Source: Mycolicibacterium llatzerense (GTDB lineage Bacteria; Actinomycetota; Actinomycetes; Mycobacteriales; Mycobacteriaceae). Taken from it: DNA of 64,000 bases. This document shows, piece by piece, positions 29,071-41,579 of this stretch. Below the pieces are notes generated by a model, which was given only the letters and a program-made list of their open reading frames with translations, searched no databases and was not told the origin of the DNA. The stretch spans positions 1 through 64,000 of the forward strand of contig NZ_JXST01000013.1 in the NCBI RefSeq assembly GCF_000878195.1, written 5' to 3'. The stretch's first letter is position 1. Each line of letters opens with the position of its first letter. The translations under genes were made by a program, and so were the position numbers.

Positions 29071-30422
29071 ACATCGGCCTGCTCGACGGCTGGCTGCCAA
29101 TGCTGATCCAGGTGGTGACGGTGCTGGGGCTGATCGTCGCCGTCGGCCGGCGGTCCCCGCGCTGGCTGCGACTGTGGCTCCCGGTCGCGGTCGGGACCGG
29201 CATCGTCCTGGCACTGGGCTGCAGCTGGTTCATCTCCGACCAGGGCCTCGCGGGCGGCCCGGCCCCGACCTCGCTGTGGGTCTGGATCGTCCTGACCGGC
29301 GTGGCACTCGTGGTGGCCATCGCGGGGTGGCCGGGCCTGCACTGGTGGCGCCGGTCGCTGGCCGTCGCGGTGGTGCCGCTGTGCGCGGTGTGCGCGGGCC
29401 TGGCGGTGAACACCTGGACCGGTTATCTGCCGACCGTCGAGGCCCTGTGGCAGCGGGCCACCGGCGCCGAACTCAAGGGCGAGATCGATCTGAACGCCGC
29501 GCTGGCAATGCGCAGCGCCGGCCAGGTGCCGGACCGCGGCGTCGTGATCTCGGTGCAGATTCCGACGGACGCGTCGGGTTTCCGCACACGTCCGGAGATG
29601 GTCTATCTACCGCCGGCGTGGTTCGCCCACGACGGCCCGCAGCTGCCGGTCGTGGTCATGGTGGGCGGTGAATTCGGGTGGCCGGCCGACTGGCCGACGG
29701 CCGGCGGCGCCCAGCACACCGCCGACGATTTCGCGGCCGCCCACGGCGGCAACGCGCCCATCCTGGTGTTCGTCGACACCAGCGGCCAGTTCTCCAACGA
29801 CACCGAGTGCGTCAACGGGCCCCGCGGCATGGCCGCCGATCACCTAACCAAAGATGTTGTGCCATTTGTCACTTCGACATTCTCGGCGAGCCCCGATCCG
29901 TCCCGCTGGGGCATCGTCGGCTGGTCCGCAGGCGGCACGTGCGCGGTGATGACCACGGTGATGCACCCCGAGCTGTTCCAGACCTTCGTCGACATGGACG
30001 GACAGGTCGGGCCCAACGCCGGTTCGCAGCCGCAGACCATCGCGCGTTTGTTCGGCGGCGATGCGGCGGCATTCGCCCATTTCGATCCGGCGACCGTGGT
30101 GCGCAAGCACGGGCCGTACACCGGCGTCGCCGGCTGGTTCGCGGTGTCGGAGAGCGGGCCGGTGGTGCACCAACCGGCCCAGGCCGGCGCGGCGATGAAC
30201 GTGCAACCGCCGGACAACCCGGAGAGCCACACCGCCGTCGCCAGCTACTTGTGTGGCGTGGTCAGCGCCGCCGGTATCGAGTGTTCGGTGGTCCCGCACG
30301 GCGGTGACCACACGTTCCCCAGTGCCGCAGAGGTATTCGCCGCGGCCCTGCCGTGGCTCGCCGGACGCCTGCACACGCCCGGTGTCCCGGCTATCGGTTT
30401 GCCGGGCTCGACACCGCAATGA
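29067..30422 (+). CDS. Membrane-anchored esterase of the esterase D/mycolyltransferase-like family
   Basis: A 451-residue protein with four N-terminal membrane helices within residues 8-120, then an external alpha/beta-hydrolase domain. The nucleophile elbow GWSAGG places Ser287; the catalytic His is probably in VPHGGDHTFPS near the end. VVVMVGGEFGWPADW and the ITTVMHPELF-like segment CAVMTTVMHPELFQTFVDMD resemble the antigen-85/esterase fold. The substrate may be a cell-envelope ester (inference). It is coupled to the inactive lipase-like lipoprotein, which could act as a partner. Confidence 0.75.
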   Translation: MNIGLLDGWLPMLIQVVTVLGLIVAVGRRSPRWLRLWLPVAVGTGIVLALGCSWFISDQGLAGGPAPTSLWVWIVLTGVALVVAIAGWPGLHWWRRSLAVAVVPLCAVCAGLAVNTWTGYLPTVEALWQRATGAELKGEIDLNAALAMRSAGQVPDRGVVISVQIPTDASGFRTRPEMVYLPPAWFAHDGPQLPVVVMVGGEFGWPADWPTAGGAQHTADDFAAAHGGNAPILVFVDTSGQFSNDTECVNGPRGMAADHLTKDVVPFVTSTFSASPDPSRWGIVGWSAGGTCAVMTTVMHPELFQTFVDMDGQVGPNAGSQPQTIARLFGGDAAAFAHFDPATVVRKHGPYTGVAGWFAVSESGPVVHQPAQAGAAMNVQPPDNPESHTAVASYLCGVVSAAGIECSVVPHGGDHTFPSAAEVFAAALPWLAGRLHTPGVPAIGLPGSTPQ

Positions 30423-30522
30423 GGGTGTGACCGGGTTCTCAATGTCCGACACGGCGGTGAGCTGCGGTTACCCACGGGTAAAGTGGAGGGTCGCCGCGTG
30501 GGCTGCTTAGGAGGAAATACAA

Positions 30523-32748
30523 ATGACTGATCGTGTGACGGTGGGAAATCTGCGGGTGGCCCGCGTACTGCACGACTTCATCACCAACGAGGCCCTGCCC
30601 GGCACCGGGGTTGACCCGGACAGCTTCTGGGCCGGGGTGGACAAGGTCATCACCGACCTCACCCCGAAGAACCAGGCCCTGCTGGCCCGCCGCGACGATC
30701 TGCAGGCGCAGATCGACAAGTGGCACCGGGCGCGGGTCATCGATCCGGTCGACACCGATGAGTTCAAGAACTCGTACCAGGAGTTCCTCACCGAGATCGG
30801 CTACCTGCAGCCAGAACCGGCCGAGTTCTGCATCCGGACCTCGGGCGTCGACCCGGAGATCACCAGCACCTCGGGTCCGCAGCTGGTGGTGCCGATCCTG
30901 AACGCCCGGTTCGCGCTCAACGCGGCCAACGCCCGCTGGGGCTCGCTGTACGACGCTCTGTACGGCACCGACGTCATCTCCGACGAGGACGGTGCCGAGG
31001 CCGGCAAGGGTGGCTACAACAAGGTGCGCGGCGACAAGGTGATCGCCTACGCCCGGGGCTTCCTGGACCAGGCCGTCCCGCTGGCGGCCGGCTCGTGGGC
31101 CGACGTCACCGGCCTGAAGATCGATGACGAGCACCGACTGCAGGCCGAACTTGGCGACGGGCTGTCGAGCGGGCTGGCCAGCCCCGAGGAGTTCGTCGGC
31201 TACACCGGCAAGCTCGGTGACTCGGCGTGGTCGGTGCTGCTGGTCCACCACGGCCTACACATCGAGATCCTGGTCGACCCCGCGTCGCCGATCGGTTCGA
31301 CCGACCAGGCCGGCATCAAGGACGTCGTGCTGGAGTCCGCGATCACCACGATCATGGACTTCGAGGACTCGGTCGCGGCCGTCGACGCCGACGACAAGGT
31401 GCTGGGCTACCGCAACTGGCTGGGCCTGAACCGCGGTGACCTGTCCGAGCAGGTCAGCAAGGGCGGCAAGACCTTCACCCGCACGCTGAATCCCGACCGC
31501 GTCTTCACCACTCCGGACGGCGAGGGCGAACTGGTCCTGCCGGGCCGCAGCCTGCTGTTCGTGCGCAACGTCGGTCACCTGATGACCAACGACGCCATCG
31601 TCTTCGACAATGACGGGGTCGACGGCGCCGAAGTTCCCGAGGGCATCCAGGACGCGCTGTTCACCGGCCTGATCGCCATGCACGGCCTGAAGTCGACCGA
31701 GGAGAACGGCGAGCTGACCAACAGCCGCACCGGCTCGATCTACATCGTGAAGCCGAAGATGCACGGCCCCGACGAGGTCGCCTTCACGTGCGAGCTGTTC
31801 AGCCGCGTCGAGGACGTCCTCGGCCTGCCCGCGGCCACCCTCAAGGTCGGCATCATGGATGAGGAGCGCCGCACCACGGTCAACCTCAACGCCTGCATCA
31901 AGGCCGCCGAGGACCGCGTGGTGTTCATCAACACCGGCTTCCTGGACCGCACGGGCGACGAGATCCACACCTCGATGGAAGCGGGCCCGATGGTCCGCAA
32001 GGGCGCCATGAAGAGCCAGACCTGGATCAAGGCCTACGAGGACGCCAACGTCGACGCCGGTCTGGCCGACGGTCTGGCCGGACGCGCCCAGATCGGTAAG
32101 GGCATGTGGGCCATGACCGATCTGATGGCCGAGATGGTCAAGCAGAAGATCTCCCAGCCGCAGGCGGGCGCCACCACCGCGTGGGTGCCGTCGCCGACGG
32201 GCGCGACCCTGCACGCCATGCACTACCACCAGGTGGACGTGCGCGAGGTGCAGGAAGAGTTGGCCGGCAAGAAGCGCACCACCCGCGCCGAACTGCTGAC
32301 CATCCCGCTGGCCAAGGAACTGGCCTGGGCGCCCGAAGAGATCCACGAAGAGGTCGACAACAACTGCCAGTCGATCCTCGGCTACGTGGTGCGCTGGATC
32401 GACCAGGGCGTCGGCTGCTCGAAGGTGCCGGACATCCACAACATCGCCCTGATGGAGGACCGCGCCACCCTGCGCATCTCCAGCCAGCTGCTGGCCAACT
32501 GGCTGCGGCACGGCGTCATCACCGAGGACGACGTCAAGGCGAGCCTGCGCCGGATGGCGGCGGTCGTCGACGAGCAGAACGCCGGCGACTCGGCGTACCT
32601 GCCGATGGCACCGGATCCGGAGGGCAGCATCGCCTTCCAGGCTGCACAGGAGCTGATCCTCGAGGGTTGCGCCCAGCCCAACGGCTACACCGAGCCGATC
32701 CTGCATCGGCGCCGGCGGGAGTTCAAGGCCGCACACGCCGGTTCGTGA
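30523..32748 (+). CDS. glcB: Malate synthase G
   Basis: A 741-residue glyoxylate-shunt enzyme joining glyoxylate and acetyl-CoA into malate; it matches Rv1837c in length. Family motifs include [52 protein letters not shown] and [20 protein letters not shown] strong TAGGAGG lies eight bases before the ATG. The shunt lets the cell grow on fatty acids and acetate. A hairpin follows the stop. Confidence 0.97.
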   Translation: MTDRVTVGNLRVARVLHDFITNEALPGTGVDPDSFWAGVDKVITDLTPKNQALLARRDDLQAQIDKWHRARVIDPVDTDEFKNSYQEFLTEIGYLQPEPAEFCIRTSGVDPEITSTSGPQLVVPILNARFALNAANARWGSLYDALYGTDVISDEDGAEAGKGGYNKVRGDKVIAYARGFLDQAVPLAAGSWADVTGLKIDDEHRLQAELGDGLSSGLASPEEFVGYTGKLGDSAWSVLLVHHGLHIEILVDPASPIGSTDQAGIKDVVLESAITTIMDFEDSVAAVDADDKVLGYRNWLGLNRGDLSEQVSKGGKTFTRTLNPDRVFTTPDGEGELVLPGRSLLFVRNVGHLMTNDAIVFDNDGVDGAEVPEGIQDALFTGLIAMHGLKSTEENGELTNSRTGSIYIVKPKMHGPDEVAFTCELFSRVEDVLGLPAATLKVGIMDEERRTTVNLNACIKAAEDRVVFINTGFLDRTGDEIHTSMEAGPMVRKGAMKSQTWIKAYEDANVDAGLADGLAGRAQIGKGMWAMTDLMAEMVKQKISQPQAGATTAWVPSPTGATLHAMHYHQVDVREVQEELAGKKRTTRAELLTIPLAKELAWAPEEIHEEVDNNCQSILGYVVRWIDQGVGCSKVPDIHNIALMEDRATLRISSQLLANWLRHGVITEDDVKASLRRMAAVVDEQNAGDSAYLPMAPDPEGSIAFQAAQELILEGCAQPNGYTEPILHRRRREFKAAHAGS

Positions 32749-32778
32749 ACGGTTAACTCCCCCATCATCGTTGATTAA

Positions 32779-32819
32779 AATTCGGCGGGCCCACGTCTTG
32801 CGACGCGGGTCCGCCGATT
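32779..32819 (+). terminator. Terminator downstream of glcB
   Basis: An inverted repeat with arms around CGGCGGGCCCACGTC and GACGCGGGTCCGCCG (one mismatch, loop TTGC), 31 bases after the glcB stop. Confidence 0.75.
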
Positions 32820-32846
32820 GCACGCCGACACCAGGAGCAGACACCA

Positions 32847-34943
32847 ATGGGTAGGCACAGAGCTCCCGACGACGAGTCACCCGACGACGAAGTCTCCGAC
32901 TACGACGCGTTGTCGCCGGACATCCCGGAAGCCGACGAATCCGCCACCGGCGCTCCGGGGTTCCGGGTGCCGGACGACTGGGCCGAGATGCACGGGATGC
33001 CGCCTGCTGCCACCGGACCTGCTGCCACCCCGGCTGTGCCCACCCCGCCCGCCGGTCCCGCCGACCGGTACGAGACCGACGAGCCCGACGCCGACTACGG
33101 CGACACCGACTATTCGGACCAACCCGACCTCACCGGCTCCGAGAGCGTCACCCAGGCGTTCCCGTCCGTCCCTCGCCGGGCATCGGTCCGTGCGCACAGC
33201 GGCGACTGGGAGGGTGGTGAATGGACCGGCAGCCACCGGGCCATCGCCACCAAGCGCCGCGGGGTCAGCGTCGGCGTCATCGCCGCCCTGGTGACCGTCG
33301 TGGTCGTGGTCGCCGCGGTGATCCTCTGGCGTTTCTTCGGCAGCGTGCTGTCCGACCGCAGCCGGGAGGCTTCGGCGCGGTGCGTGTCCGGCTCGGTCAG
33401 CGTGCCCGTCATGGCCGACCCGTCGATCTCCGATCAGCTGGGCTCGCTGGCCGGCAAGTACAACCAGTCCGCCGCACCCGTCGGCGACAAGTGCGTCAAG
33501 GTCGAGGTCAAGGCGACCGATCCGACTGCGGTCGTCGACGGTGTGGTCAACAAGTGGCCGTCGAACCTGGGACCGCGCCCGGCCCTGTGGGTTCCGGCCA
33601 GCTCGGTGTCGGCGGCCCGGCTGGTGGCCGGTGCCGGTGACCAGGCGATCAGCGGTGAGGCGAAGTCGCTGGCGACGTCACCAGTGCTGGTGGCCGTCCG
33701 GCCGCAGCTCAAAGATGCGCTGGCCCAACAGAACTGGGGCACCCTGCCAGGGCTGCAGACGACGCCGACGGCGTTGGACGGCCTGAGCCTGCCGGGCTGG
33801 GGCTCGCTGAGGCTGGCCCTGCCGACCGTCGACAACAGTGACGCGGCCTACCTGGCGGCCGAGGCCATCGCCTCCGCCGCAGCCAATGGCGCGCCGGCGA
33901 ATGCCGGTGCGGGCGCCGTGCACCGGTTGATGGCCGCGCAGCCGAAGCTCTCCGATCCCAAGGTCTCGACGGCGCTGGACGCGCTGATCTCCGCGAGCGA
34001 CCCGGCCACCGCGCCGGTGCACGCGGTCGTCACCACCGAACAGCAGCTCTACCAGCGGTCGCAACACACCGACAACGCCAAGGGCAAGCTGGCGGCCTGG
34101 CTGCCACCCGGCGCACCGGCGGTCGCCGACTACCCGGCCGTGCTGCTCGCCGGCGAGGGTCTGTCGCACGAAGAGGTCACCGCGGCGAGCGAATTCGAAC
34201 GGTTCCTGCGCAAGCCCGAGCAGCTCGCCGAATTGTCGAAGGCCGGCTTCCGCGTCGACGGCGGCGATCCCCCGAAGAACGACGTGGTGAGCCTCGGCGC
34301 ACTGCCCGACGCCCTCGCGATCGGCGATACCAACACCCGCGCCACGCTGGCCAACGCGGTCGGTGGCACGTCGAAGAGCGCCGCCGTGACGATCTTGCTG
34401 GATCAGTCGATGCCGATCAGCGACGGCGCCAAGACGCGGTTGGGCAACGTGACCACCGCGCTGATGGACCGGCTCAAGGCGATGTCGCCGAACAGCTCGG
34501 TGGGTCTGTGGACGTTCGACGGCGTGGCGGGCCGCAACGAGATTCCGGTGGCCCCGCTCAGCGAGCAGGCACACGCGGCTCAGCTGATCTCGAACCTGAA
34601 CAACCAGAGCTCCTCGGGCGGCGGTCACGTCTCGTTCACGACGTTGCGCATGCTCTACGGCGACGCGATGTCGAAATACGTCGAGGGACAGCCCAATTCG
34701 ATCCTGGTGATCACCTCCGGCCCGCACACCGACCAGTCGCTGGACGGTCAGGGCCTGCAGGACTACATCAAGTCGGCGTTCGACGCTGGCCGCCCGGTGG
34801 CGATCAACGTCATCGACATCGGCACCGACTCGGACGGCTCGACCTGGCAGGCCGTCTCGCAGATCACCGGCGGCACATACACCGGCGTGCCCACCTCCGC
34901 GGCTCCCGAACTGGCCAACGCGGTCGCCGCTGCCCTGCCGTAG
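32847..34943 (+). CDS. Membrane-anchored VWA-domain protein (Rv1836c-like)
   Basis: A 698-residue protein. Residues 1-135 are an acidic, Pro-rich cytoplasmic segment; one membrane helix follows at about 141-162 (GVIAALVTVVVVVAAVIL). The external part starts with a substrate-binding-protein-like domain (about 180-490) and ends in a von Willebrand A domain (about 510-698). The metal site begins TILLDQSMPISDG, where canonical MIDAS reads DxSxS, so the second Ser is missing and metal binding is doubtful. AGGAG is nine bases before the ATG. It may scaffold cell-envelope proteins; the partner is unknown. Confidence 0.85.
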   Translation: MGRHRAPDDESPDDEVSDYDALSPDIPEADESATGAPGFRVPDDWAEMHGMPPAATGPAATPAVPTPPAGPADRYETDEPDADYGDTDYSDQPDLTGSESVTQAFPSVPRRASVRAHSGDWEGGEWTGSHRAIATKRRGVSVGVIAALVTVVVVVAAVILWRFFGSVLSDRSREASARCVSGSVSVPVMADPSISDQLGSLAGKYNQSAAPVGDKCVKVEVKATDPTAVVDGVVNKWPSNLGPRPALWVPASSVSAARLVAGAGDQAISGEAKSLATSPVLVAVRPQLKDALAQQNWGTLPGLQTTPTALDGLSLPGWGSLRLALPTVDNSDAAYLAAEAIASAAANGAPANAGAGAVHRLMAAQPKLSDPKVSTALDALISASDPATAPVHAVVTTEQQLYQRSQHTDNAKGKLAAWLPPGAPAVADYPAVLLAGEGLSHEEVTAASEFERFLRKPEQLAELSKAGFRVDGGDPPKNDVVSLGALPDALAIGDTNTRATLANAVGGTSKSAAVTILLDQSMPISDGAKTRLGNVTTALMDRLKAMSPNSSVGLWTFDGVAGRNEIPVAPLSEQAHAAQLISNLNNQSSSGGGHVSFTTLRMLYGDAMSKYVEGQPNSILVITSGPHTDQSLDGQGLQDYIKSAFDAGRPVAINVIDIGTDSDGSTWQAVSQITGGTYTGVPTSAAPELANAVAAALP

Positions 34944-34949
34944 TTTCCG

Positions 34950-34991
34950 ACGTAAAAGGGCCGGGTCTGCACAGACCCGGCCCTTTTACGT
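34950..34991. terminator. Bidirectional rho-independent terminator
   Basis: A perfect 20-bp inverted repeat with A- and T-rich ends, between the convergent VWA gene and gcvP. It should act on both strands. Confidence 0.93.
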
Positions 34992-34998
34992 TGCGCGA

Positions 34999-37869
<2,871 letters not shown>

Positions 37870-37924
37870 GACGGCCTCTCCAGACGTTCAGGCTCGGGGC
37901 AGGCATGCCACGGAACCGCTTGCG

Positions 37925-38122
37925 GTTCCTCCCCCTCTGTCGTCGGTGCCTGAGAGATTCGGCCCGACGATGGTCGGCCTTTCCCCATGGGCGGGCGAGG
38001 CACAGCTCGCCGCTTTCCAGAGGCATCGGGCTCCGGCGCGGTCCGGGGGCCTGAGAGGTTGATGGAGAGGTATTGCTCCTTCGGCGTCCATGGCTGGCGG
38101 CCACAGAACTCTCCCGCGTCGG
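37925..38122 (-). ncRNA. Tandem glycine riboswitch ahead of gcvP
   Basis: On the minus strand the leader contains GGGAGAGTT (from 38115), GCCGAAGGAGCAA, CCTCTCAGGC and CTCTGGAAAG, the conserved string of a glycine aptamer. A second copy follows with GGGGAAAGGCCGACC and GCCGAATCTCTCAGGC (37948-37990) and CAGAGGGGGAGG. Two aptamers in tandem are the known cooperative form. Just after aptamer 2 an 8-bp stem (37912-37919 with 37922-37929) is the likely expression platform; it has no U tract, so control may be at translation. The 382 bases 37870-38251 hold no gene, only this element and the repeat at 38191. Confidence 0.9.
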
Positions 38123-38190
38123 GACGATGCGCGCGCCAGTCTACCGGTGGTTCGCCACGGGCCGCTCATAGTCCCCCAGAGGGGGGTGCC

Positions 38191-38242
38191 CCCAAGCAAA
38201 CTGCCCCTCTCCATGGGAAAGGGGCAGTTTGATGTCTGCTGG
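38191..38242. repeat. Palindromic element / terminator downstream of resR
   Basis: A stem of about 16 bp (CAAACTGCCCCT paired with AGGGGCAGTTTG plus three more bases). The right arm continues ATGTCTGCTGG, closely matching the right arm of the palindrome at 22625-22682. It probably terminates the resR transcript. Confidence 0.7.
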
Positions 38243-38251
38243 TGAGTGGCC

Positions 38252-38878
38252 TCAGCCGATCTTGCGGTCGCGCTGCTTGCGCCGGGATGCCAGTTCGTCC
38301 TCGGGTGCGGCGATGGACTCGCCGCCGTCGGCCCGCTCGCCCGGGAAGTCGGCGATGGCGCCGGTCAGCTCGCGCATGGCACCCGAGACCGCGATGCCGA
38401 ACACACCCTGACCGCCCTGCAGCAGGTCGACGACCTCTTCGGCGGACGTGCACTCGTAGACCGTGGTGCCGTCGGAGAACAGCGTGATGTTGGCCAGGTC
38501 GTGAACCCCGCGCTGGCGCAGGTGATCGACCGCGACACGGATGTTGTGCAGCGAGATGCCGGTGTCGAGCAGGCGCTTGACGATCTTGAGGACCAGGATG
38601 TCCTTGAACGAGTACAGGCGCTGGCTGCCGGAGCCGGCCGCGCCGCGGATCGACGGGACGACCAGCGAGGTGCGCGCCCAGTAGTCCAGCTGGCGGTAGG
38701 TGATGCCGGCGATCTGGCAGGCGCTCGGCCCGCGGTAGCCGACCAGTTCGTCGGGTACGGATTCATCAGGGAACAGGCCTGCCTGCACCGGCATCGGAGC
38801 CGGCGTCGGGGCGGCCTGCTCAGGCGCGCCGTTGGTCGTCAGGTCCAACTGCTCTTGACGTGGCGTCTCGTCGCCCAC
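38252..38878 (-). CDS. resR: MerR-like transcriptional regulator ResR (Rv1830-like)
   Basis: A 208-residue regulator matching Rv1830 (ResR, also called McdR), which influences cell growth and division genes and, when mutated in M. tuberculosis, antibiotic recovery. The MerR-type helix-turn-helix is at about 48-75 (CQIAGITYRQLDYWARTSLV), followed by SQRLYSFKDILVLKIVKRLL. A C-terminal domain from about 120 contains GTTVYECTSAEEVVDLLQGG. It ends in a basic tail. A palindrome about 70 bases upstream may be an autoregulatory site. Confidence 0.9.
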   Translation of the reverse strand: MGDETPRQEQLDLTTNGAPEQAAPTPAPMPVQAGLFPDESVPDELVGYRGPSACQIAGITYRQLDYWARTSLVVPSIRGAAGSGSQRLYSFKDILVLKIVKRLLDTGISLHNIRVAVDHLRQRGVHDLANITLFSDGTTVYECTSAEEVVDLLQGGQGVFGIAVSGAMRELTGAIADFPGERADGGESIAAPEDELASRRKQRDRKIG

Positions 38879-38946
38879 TGCCTGATCCTCTCGCCGATCG
38901 AACTAACCCTGCCTGGCGGCCATTGCTGCTCGGCGGGCATGTCCGC

Positions 38947-38965
38947 TGCTCGAATGTGTCGAGCA
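38947..38965. promoter_or_regulatory. Palindrome upstream of resR, candidate autoregulatory operator
   Basis: TGCTCGA-N5-TCGAGCA is a perfect 7-bp dyad, 69 bases before the resR start codon, within the 271-base gap to the next gene. MerR-like proteins often bind such spaced dyads in their own promoters. Confidence 0.45.
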
Positions 38966-39149
38966 TACGCTTCCCGCCGGGCCACTTCAGCCCATCGGCG
39001 GCGAGCCGCCGATCAGACTGTTGCCAGAACGAGGAAAGTATGTGGCGCGGATTCGTCGAATCTGCAAACGGCGCACCGCGTGTCGACGCCTGCTGACCTA
39101 ACTGAGACGCATCCGTGACAACGCCCCGACGGACGTTCCCCCGGACCGG

Positions 39150-39644
39150 TCAGGTGGCCTTGAAATCGTCCGGCGAAATGCTGTCGAGGAACTCCTTGAA
39201 CTTCTCGACCTCGTCCTCGCGCACCGCCCCTGACGGCTCCTCGTCGCTCTCGTCCGGGATCAACAGACCGGCTTCGGCCAGCACCGCTTCCTCGACGTAG
39301 ATCGGCACGCCCATCCGCAGCGCGATGGCCACCGAGTCCGACGGCCGCGCCGACACCGTGATGTCGCGGTCGAACACCAGGTCGGCGTAGAAAGTGCCTT
39401 CCTGCAGATCCACGATGCGCACCTCGCGCAGTGAATGCCCAAGCGCGGCAATCAAATCCCGGATCAGGTCGTGCGTGAGGGGACGAGCCGGCGAGACGCC
39501 CTGCTGTTCCAGCGCGATGGCCGCAGCTTCGGACTGACCGATCCAGATCGGCAGGTACCGGTCACCGTCGGATTCGCGGAGCAACAGCACGGGTTGGTTC
39601 TGTGGCTGCTCCACCCGAATGCCGACCACACGAACCTCGCCCAT
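39150..39644 (-). CDS. Bifunctional nuclease family protein (DUF151, Rv1829-like)
   Basis: A 164-residue protein of the BFN/DUF151 family; plant members show DNase and RNase activity, while the bacterial role is unclear. Conserved parts are DRYLPIWIGQSEAAAIALE, RIVDLQEGTFYADLVFD and RPSDSVAIALRMGVPIYVEE. The C-terminal 35 residues are acidic. It sits between two MerR-type regulators, an arrangement kept in M. tuberculosis. Confidence 0.9.
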   Translation of the reverse strand: MGEVRVVGIRVEQPQNQPVLLLRESDGDRYLPIWIGQSEAAAIALEQQGVSPARPLTHDLIRDLIAALGHSLREVRIVDLQEGTFYADLVFDRDITVSARPSDSVAIALRMGVPIYVEEAVLAEAGLLIPDESDEEPSGAVREDEVEKFKEFLDSISPDDFKAT

Positions 39645-39696
39645 CTGCGTCTGCCCTCCGCAATCCGTGTGCCATCAACGAATTCGAGTCTAGTCC

Positions 39697-40431
39697 TCAG
39701 CGATCGAGAACGTCGCGCACGGCAGACTTGATCAGCGAGGTGTGCAGTGTGATGGCGAGCGCCGCGACCTCGCGGGCCAGTTCGTCGGCCCGGTCGCGGG
39801 CCCCGGCGTTGCCGGCTTTGCCGATGGGCCCGGCGATCTGGGCGATGAGGTCCGACTGCCGGTCGGCCGCGGACCGGAAGGCCCGCAGGTGCCGCGGCTC
39901 GACGCCGTATTCGCCCAGCGCGTGGGCGCATTGAGCGATGACCACGGCGTGTTCGTCGAAGAACCCCGCCGGGCCGGGAATGATCACGCCGCTCTTGACG
40001 AGCGCGGAGAGCAGCTCCGACTTGATGCCGGAGCGCTGCAGCAGATCCTCGCGGCTGAGCCGGACCTGGGCAGGCGCGACATCAGCTGGGCCACCGTCTT
40101 GGTCGCTGTCGAGATCGGGCACCAATTTCGGTACGCCGTAAGCGGATCCGTTCGACGGCAGCGCGCCGTCGGCCTGGGCATCCAGCTGGGCCTTGATGAC
40201 CTTCAGCGGCAGGTACTGATCGCGCTGCGCGGACAGGATGAACCGCAGCCGCGCGCAGTCATAGGCCGTGAAACGACGGTAGCCCGACCCAGTGCGTTCA
40301 GGCGTGACCAGACCTTGTTCCTCCAGGAACCGGATCTTGGAAATCGTCACATCCGGGAAGTCTGGTCGGAGCAGATCGAACACTGCTCCGATCGACATCC
40401 CGGCCACTGCACTGCGGTCGGGCTGCGTCAT
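39697..40431 (-). CDS. MerR-family transcriptional regulator (Rv1828-like)
   Basis: A 244-residue regulator. The helix-turn-helix domain is at the N-terminus ([20 protein letters not shown], then [20 protein letters not shown] and [13 protein letters not shown]). A longer effector domain (about 120-240) follows. M. tuberculosis Rv1828 binds its own promoter region; the signal is unknown. It lies 16 bases downstream of garA, so they are probably co-transcribed. Confidence 0.9.
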   Translation of the reverse strand: MTQPDRSAVAGMSIGAVFDLLRPDFPDVTISKIRFLEEQGLVTPERTGSGYRRFTAYDCARLRFILSAQRDQYLPLKVIKAQLDAQADGALPSNGSAYGVPKLVPDLDSDQDGGPADVAPAQVRLSREDLLQRSGIKSELLSALVKSGVIIPGPAGFFDEHAVVIAQCAHALGEYGVEPRHLRAFRSAADRQSDLIAQIAGPIGKAGNAGARDRADELAREVAALAITLHTSLIKSAVRDVLDR

Positions 40432-40447
40432 GTACTGACCGCCGGCT

Positions 40448-40924
40448 CTAGCCAGCCGAGCTGTCGTCGGCCTTGGGGCCGGTCAGGAACACCAGGCGGA
40501 ACTTGCCGATCTGGACCTCGTCCCCGTTGGCCAGCACCGCCGAGTCGACGGGCTCGCGGTTGACGTAGGTGCCGTTGAGGCTGCCGACATCGACCACCTG
40601 GAATTCACCGGACTCGAGCCGGAACTCGGCGTGCCGGCGGCTCACCGTCACGTCGTCGAGGAAGATGTCGCTGTCCGGGTGACGTCCCGCCGAGGTACTC
40701 GGCTGATCCAGCAGGAACCGCGAGCCGGCATTCGGCCCGCGCTTGACCACCAGGAGGGCCGAGCCCACCGGCAGTCCTTCAACTCCGGAGACGGCACTGG
40801 TGCCGCTCGTCGAAGCCGGGGCGTCGAGCTCATTGAGGAAGTCCGCACGGAAGACCGATGTGGTCTCCACCGTTGTCTCCTCGGACCCGAAATCAGTCCC
40901 CGAACCGCTGTCGTTATCCGTCAC
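40448..40924 (-). CDS. garA: FHA-domain metabolic regulator GarA
   Basis: A 158-residue phospho-dependent switch (Rv1827). Unphosphorylated GarA inhibits 2-oxoglutarate dehydrogenase and glutamate dehydrogenase and activates glutamate synthase. The kinase target ETTS with Thr21/Thr22 (sites of PknG and PknB) is intact near the N-terminus. The FHA domain covers about 55-145, with [20 protein letters not shown] and [16 protein letters not shown] 40924 is chosen because GAGGAG lies about seven bases upstream and this numbering puts the phosphothreonines at 21/22. Confidence 0.95.
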   Translation of the reverse strand: MTDNDSGSGTDFGSEETTVETTSVFRADFLNELDAPASTSGTSAVSGVEGLPVGSALLVVKRGPNAGSRFLLDQPSTSAGRHPDSDIFLDDVTVSRRHAEFRLESGEFQVVDVGSLNGTYVNREPVDSAVLANGDEVQIGKFRLVFLTGPKADDSSAG

Positions 40925-41123
40925 GCGCTGCTCCTCTACTGGCTGCTGTGGCGCTCTCTTGCACGACCAGCCGGCAGTCCTGCCAGCAGTCATCGATGTC
41001 GCATACGTCCCACTATTGACCGTACCGCGCGGCGCGGGCGAGTGTGCCCGCCACCGCCGGATCCGCCGAGCCGACTTTGGTGTCGCCGCGGCCGAACCGG
41101 ACCGCAGCACCCTAACAAAGGCG

Positions 41124-41519
41124 TTACTCGTCCAGGGTCGCCCGGTAGCCGTCAGCGTCGAGCAGACCCGCGAGCTGGCCGTCCAGTTCGGCCGCGTCGG
41201 CCTGCAGTTCGATCAGCCAGCCGGCGTCGTAGGGATCGGAGTTGACCAGGTCGGGCGAGCCTTCCAGATCACCGTTGACCGCAACGATTTTCGCGGCGAT
41301 CGGGGCGTACAGCTCCGAGGTCGTCTTGGGCGATTCGACCTCACCGAACACGTCGCCGGAGGCCAAGGTGGTACCGACCTCGGGCAGATCGACATAGACC
41401 ACGTCACCCAGCGCGCCCTGCGCGAAATCGGTGATTCCGACGCGCACGGTGCCCTCGCCGGTGCGGCGCACCCATTCGTGCTCGGTGGTGTACAGCAGAT
41501 CGGCTGGCGTTTCGCTCAC
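41124..41519 (-). CDS. gcvH: Glycine cleavage system H protein
   Basis: A 131-residue lipoyl carrier shuttling the aminomethyl group among the P, T and L proteins. The lipoylated Lys is in GEVESPKTTSELYAP. Other family parts are EHEWVRRTGEGTVRVGITD and the C-terminal DPYDAGWLIELQ. The start is GTG. Gene order (gcvH, garA) is as in M. tuberculosis; about 200 bases separate garA from gcvH. Confidence 0.96.
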   Translation of the reverse strand: MSETPADLLYTTEHEWVRRTGEGTVRVGITDFAQGALGDVVYVDLPEVGTTLASGDVFGEVESPKTTSELYAPIAAKIVAVNGDLEGSPDLVNSDPYDAGWLIELQADAAELDGQLAGLLDADGYRATLDE

Positions 41520-41579
41520 GACGCTCCTTGAGTGTTGGTGGGGTACATAGGATACGGCTCGATTACCGCGGCCCGGCGG

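Noticed and set aside
31255-32880. Long open frame opposite glcB
   Set aside because: Shadow of a conserved malate synthase; no start signal or recognisable domain.
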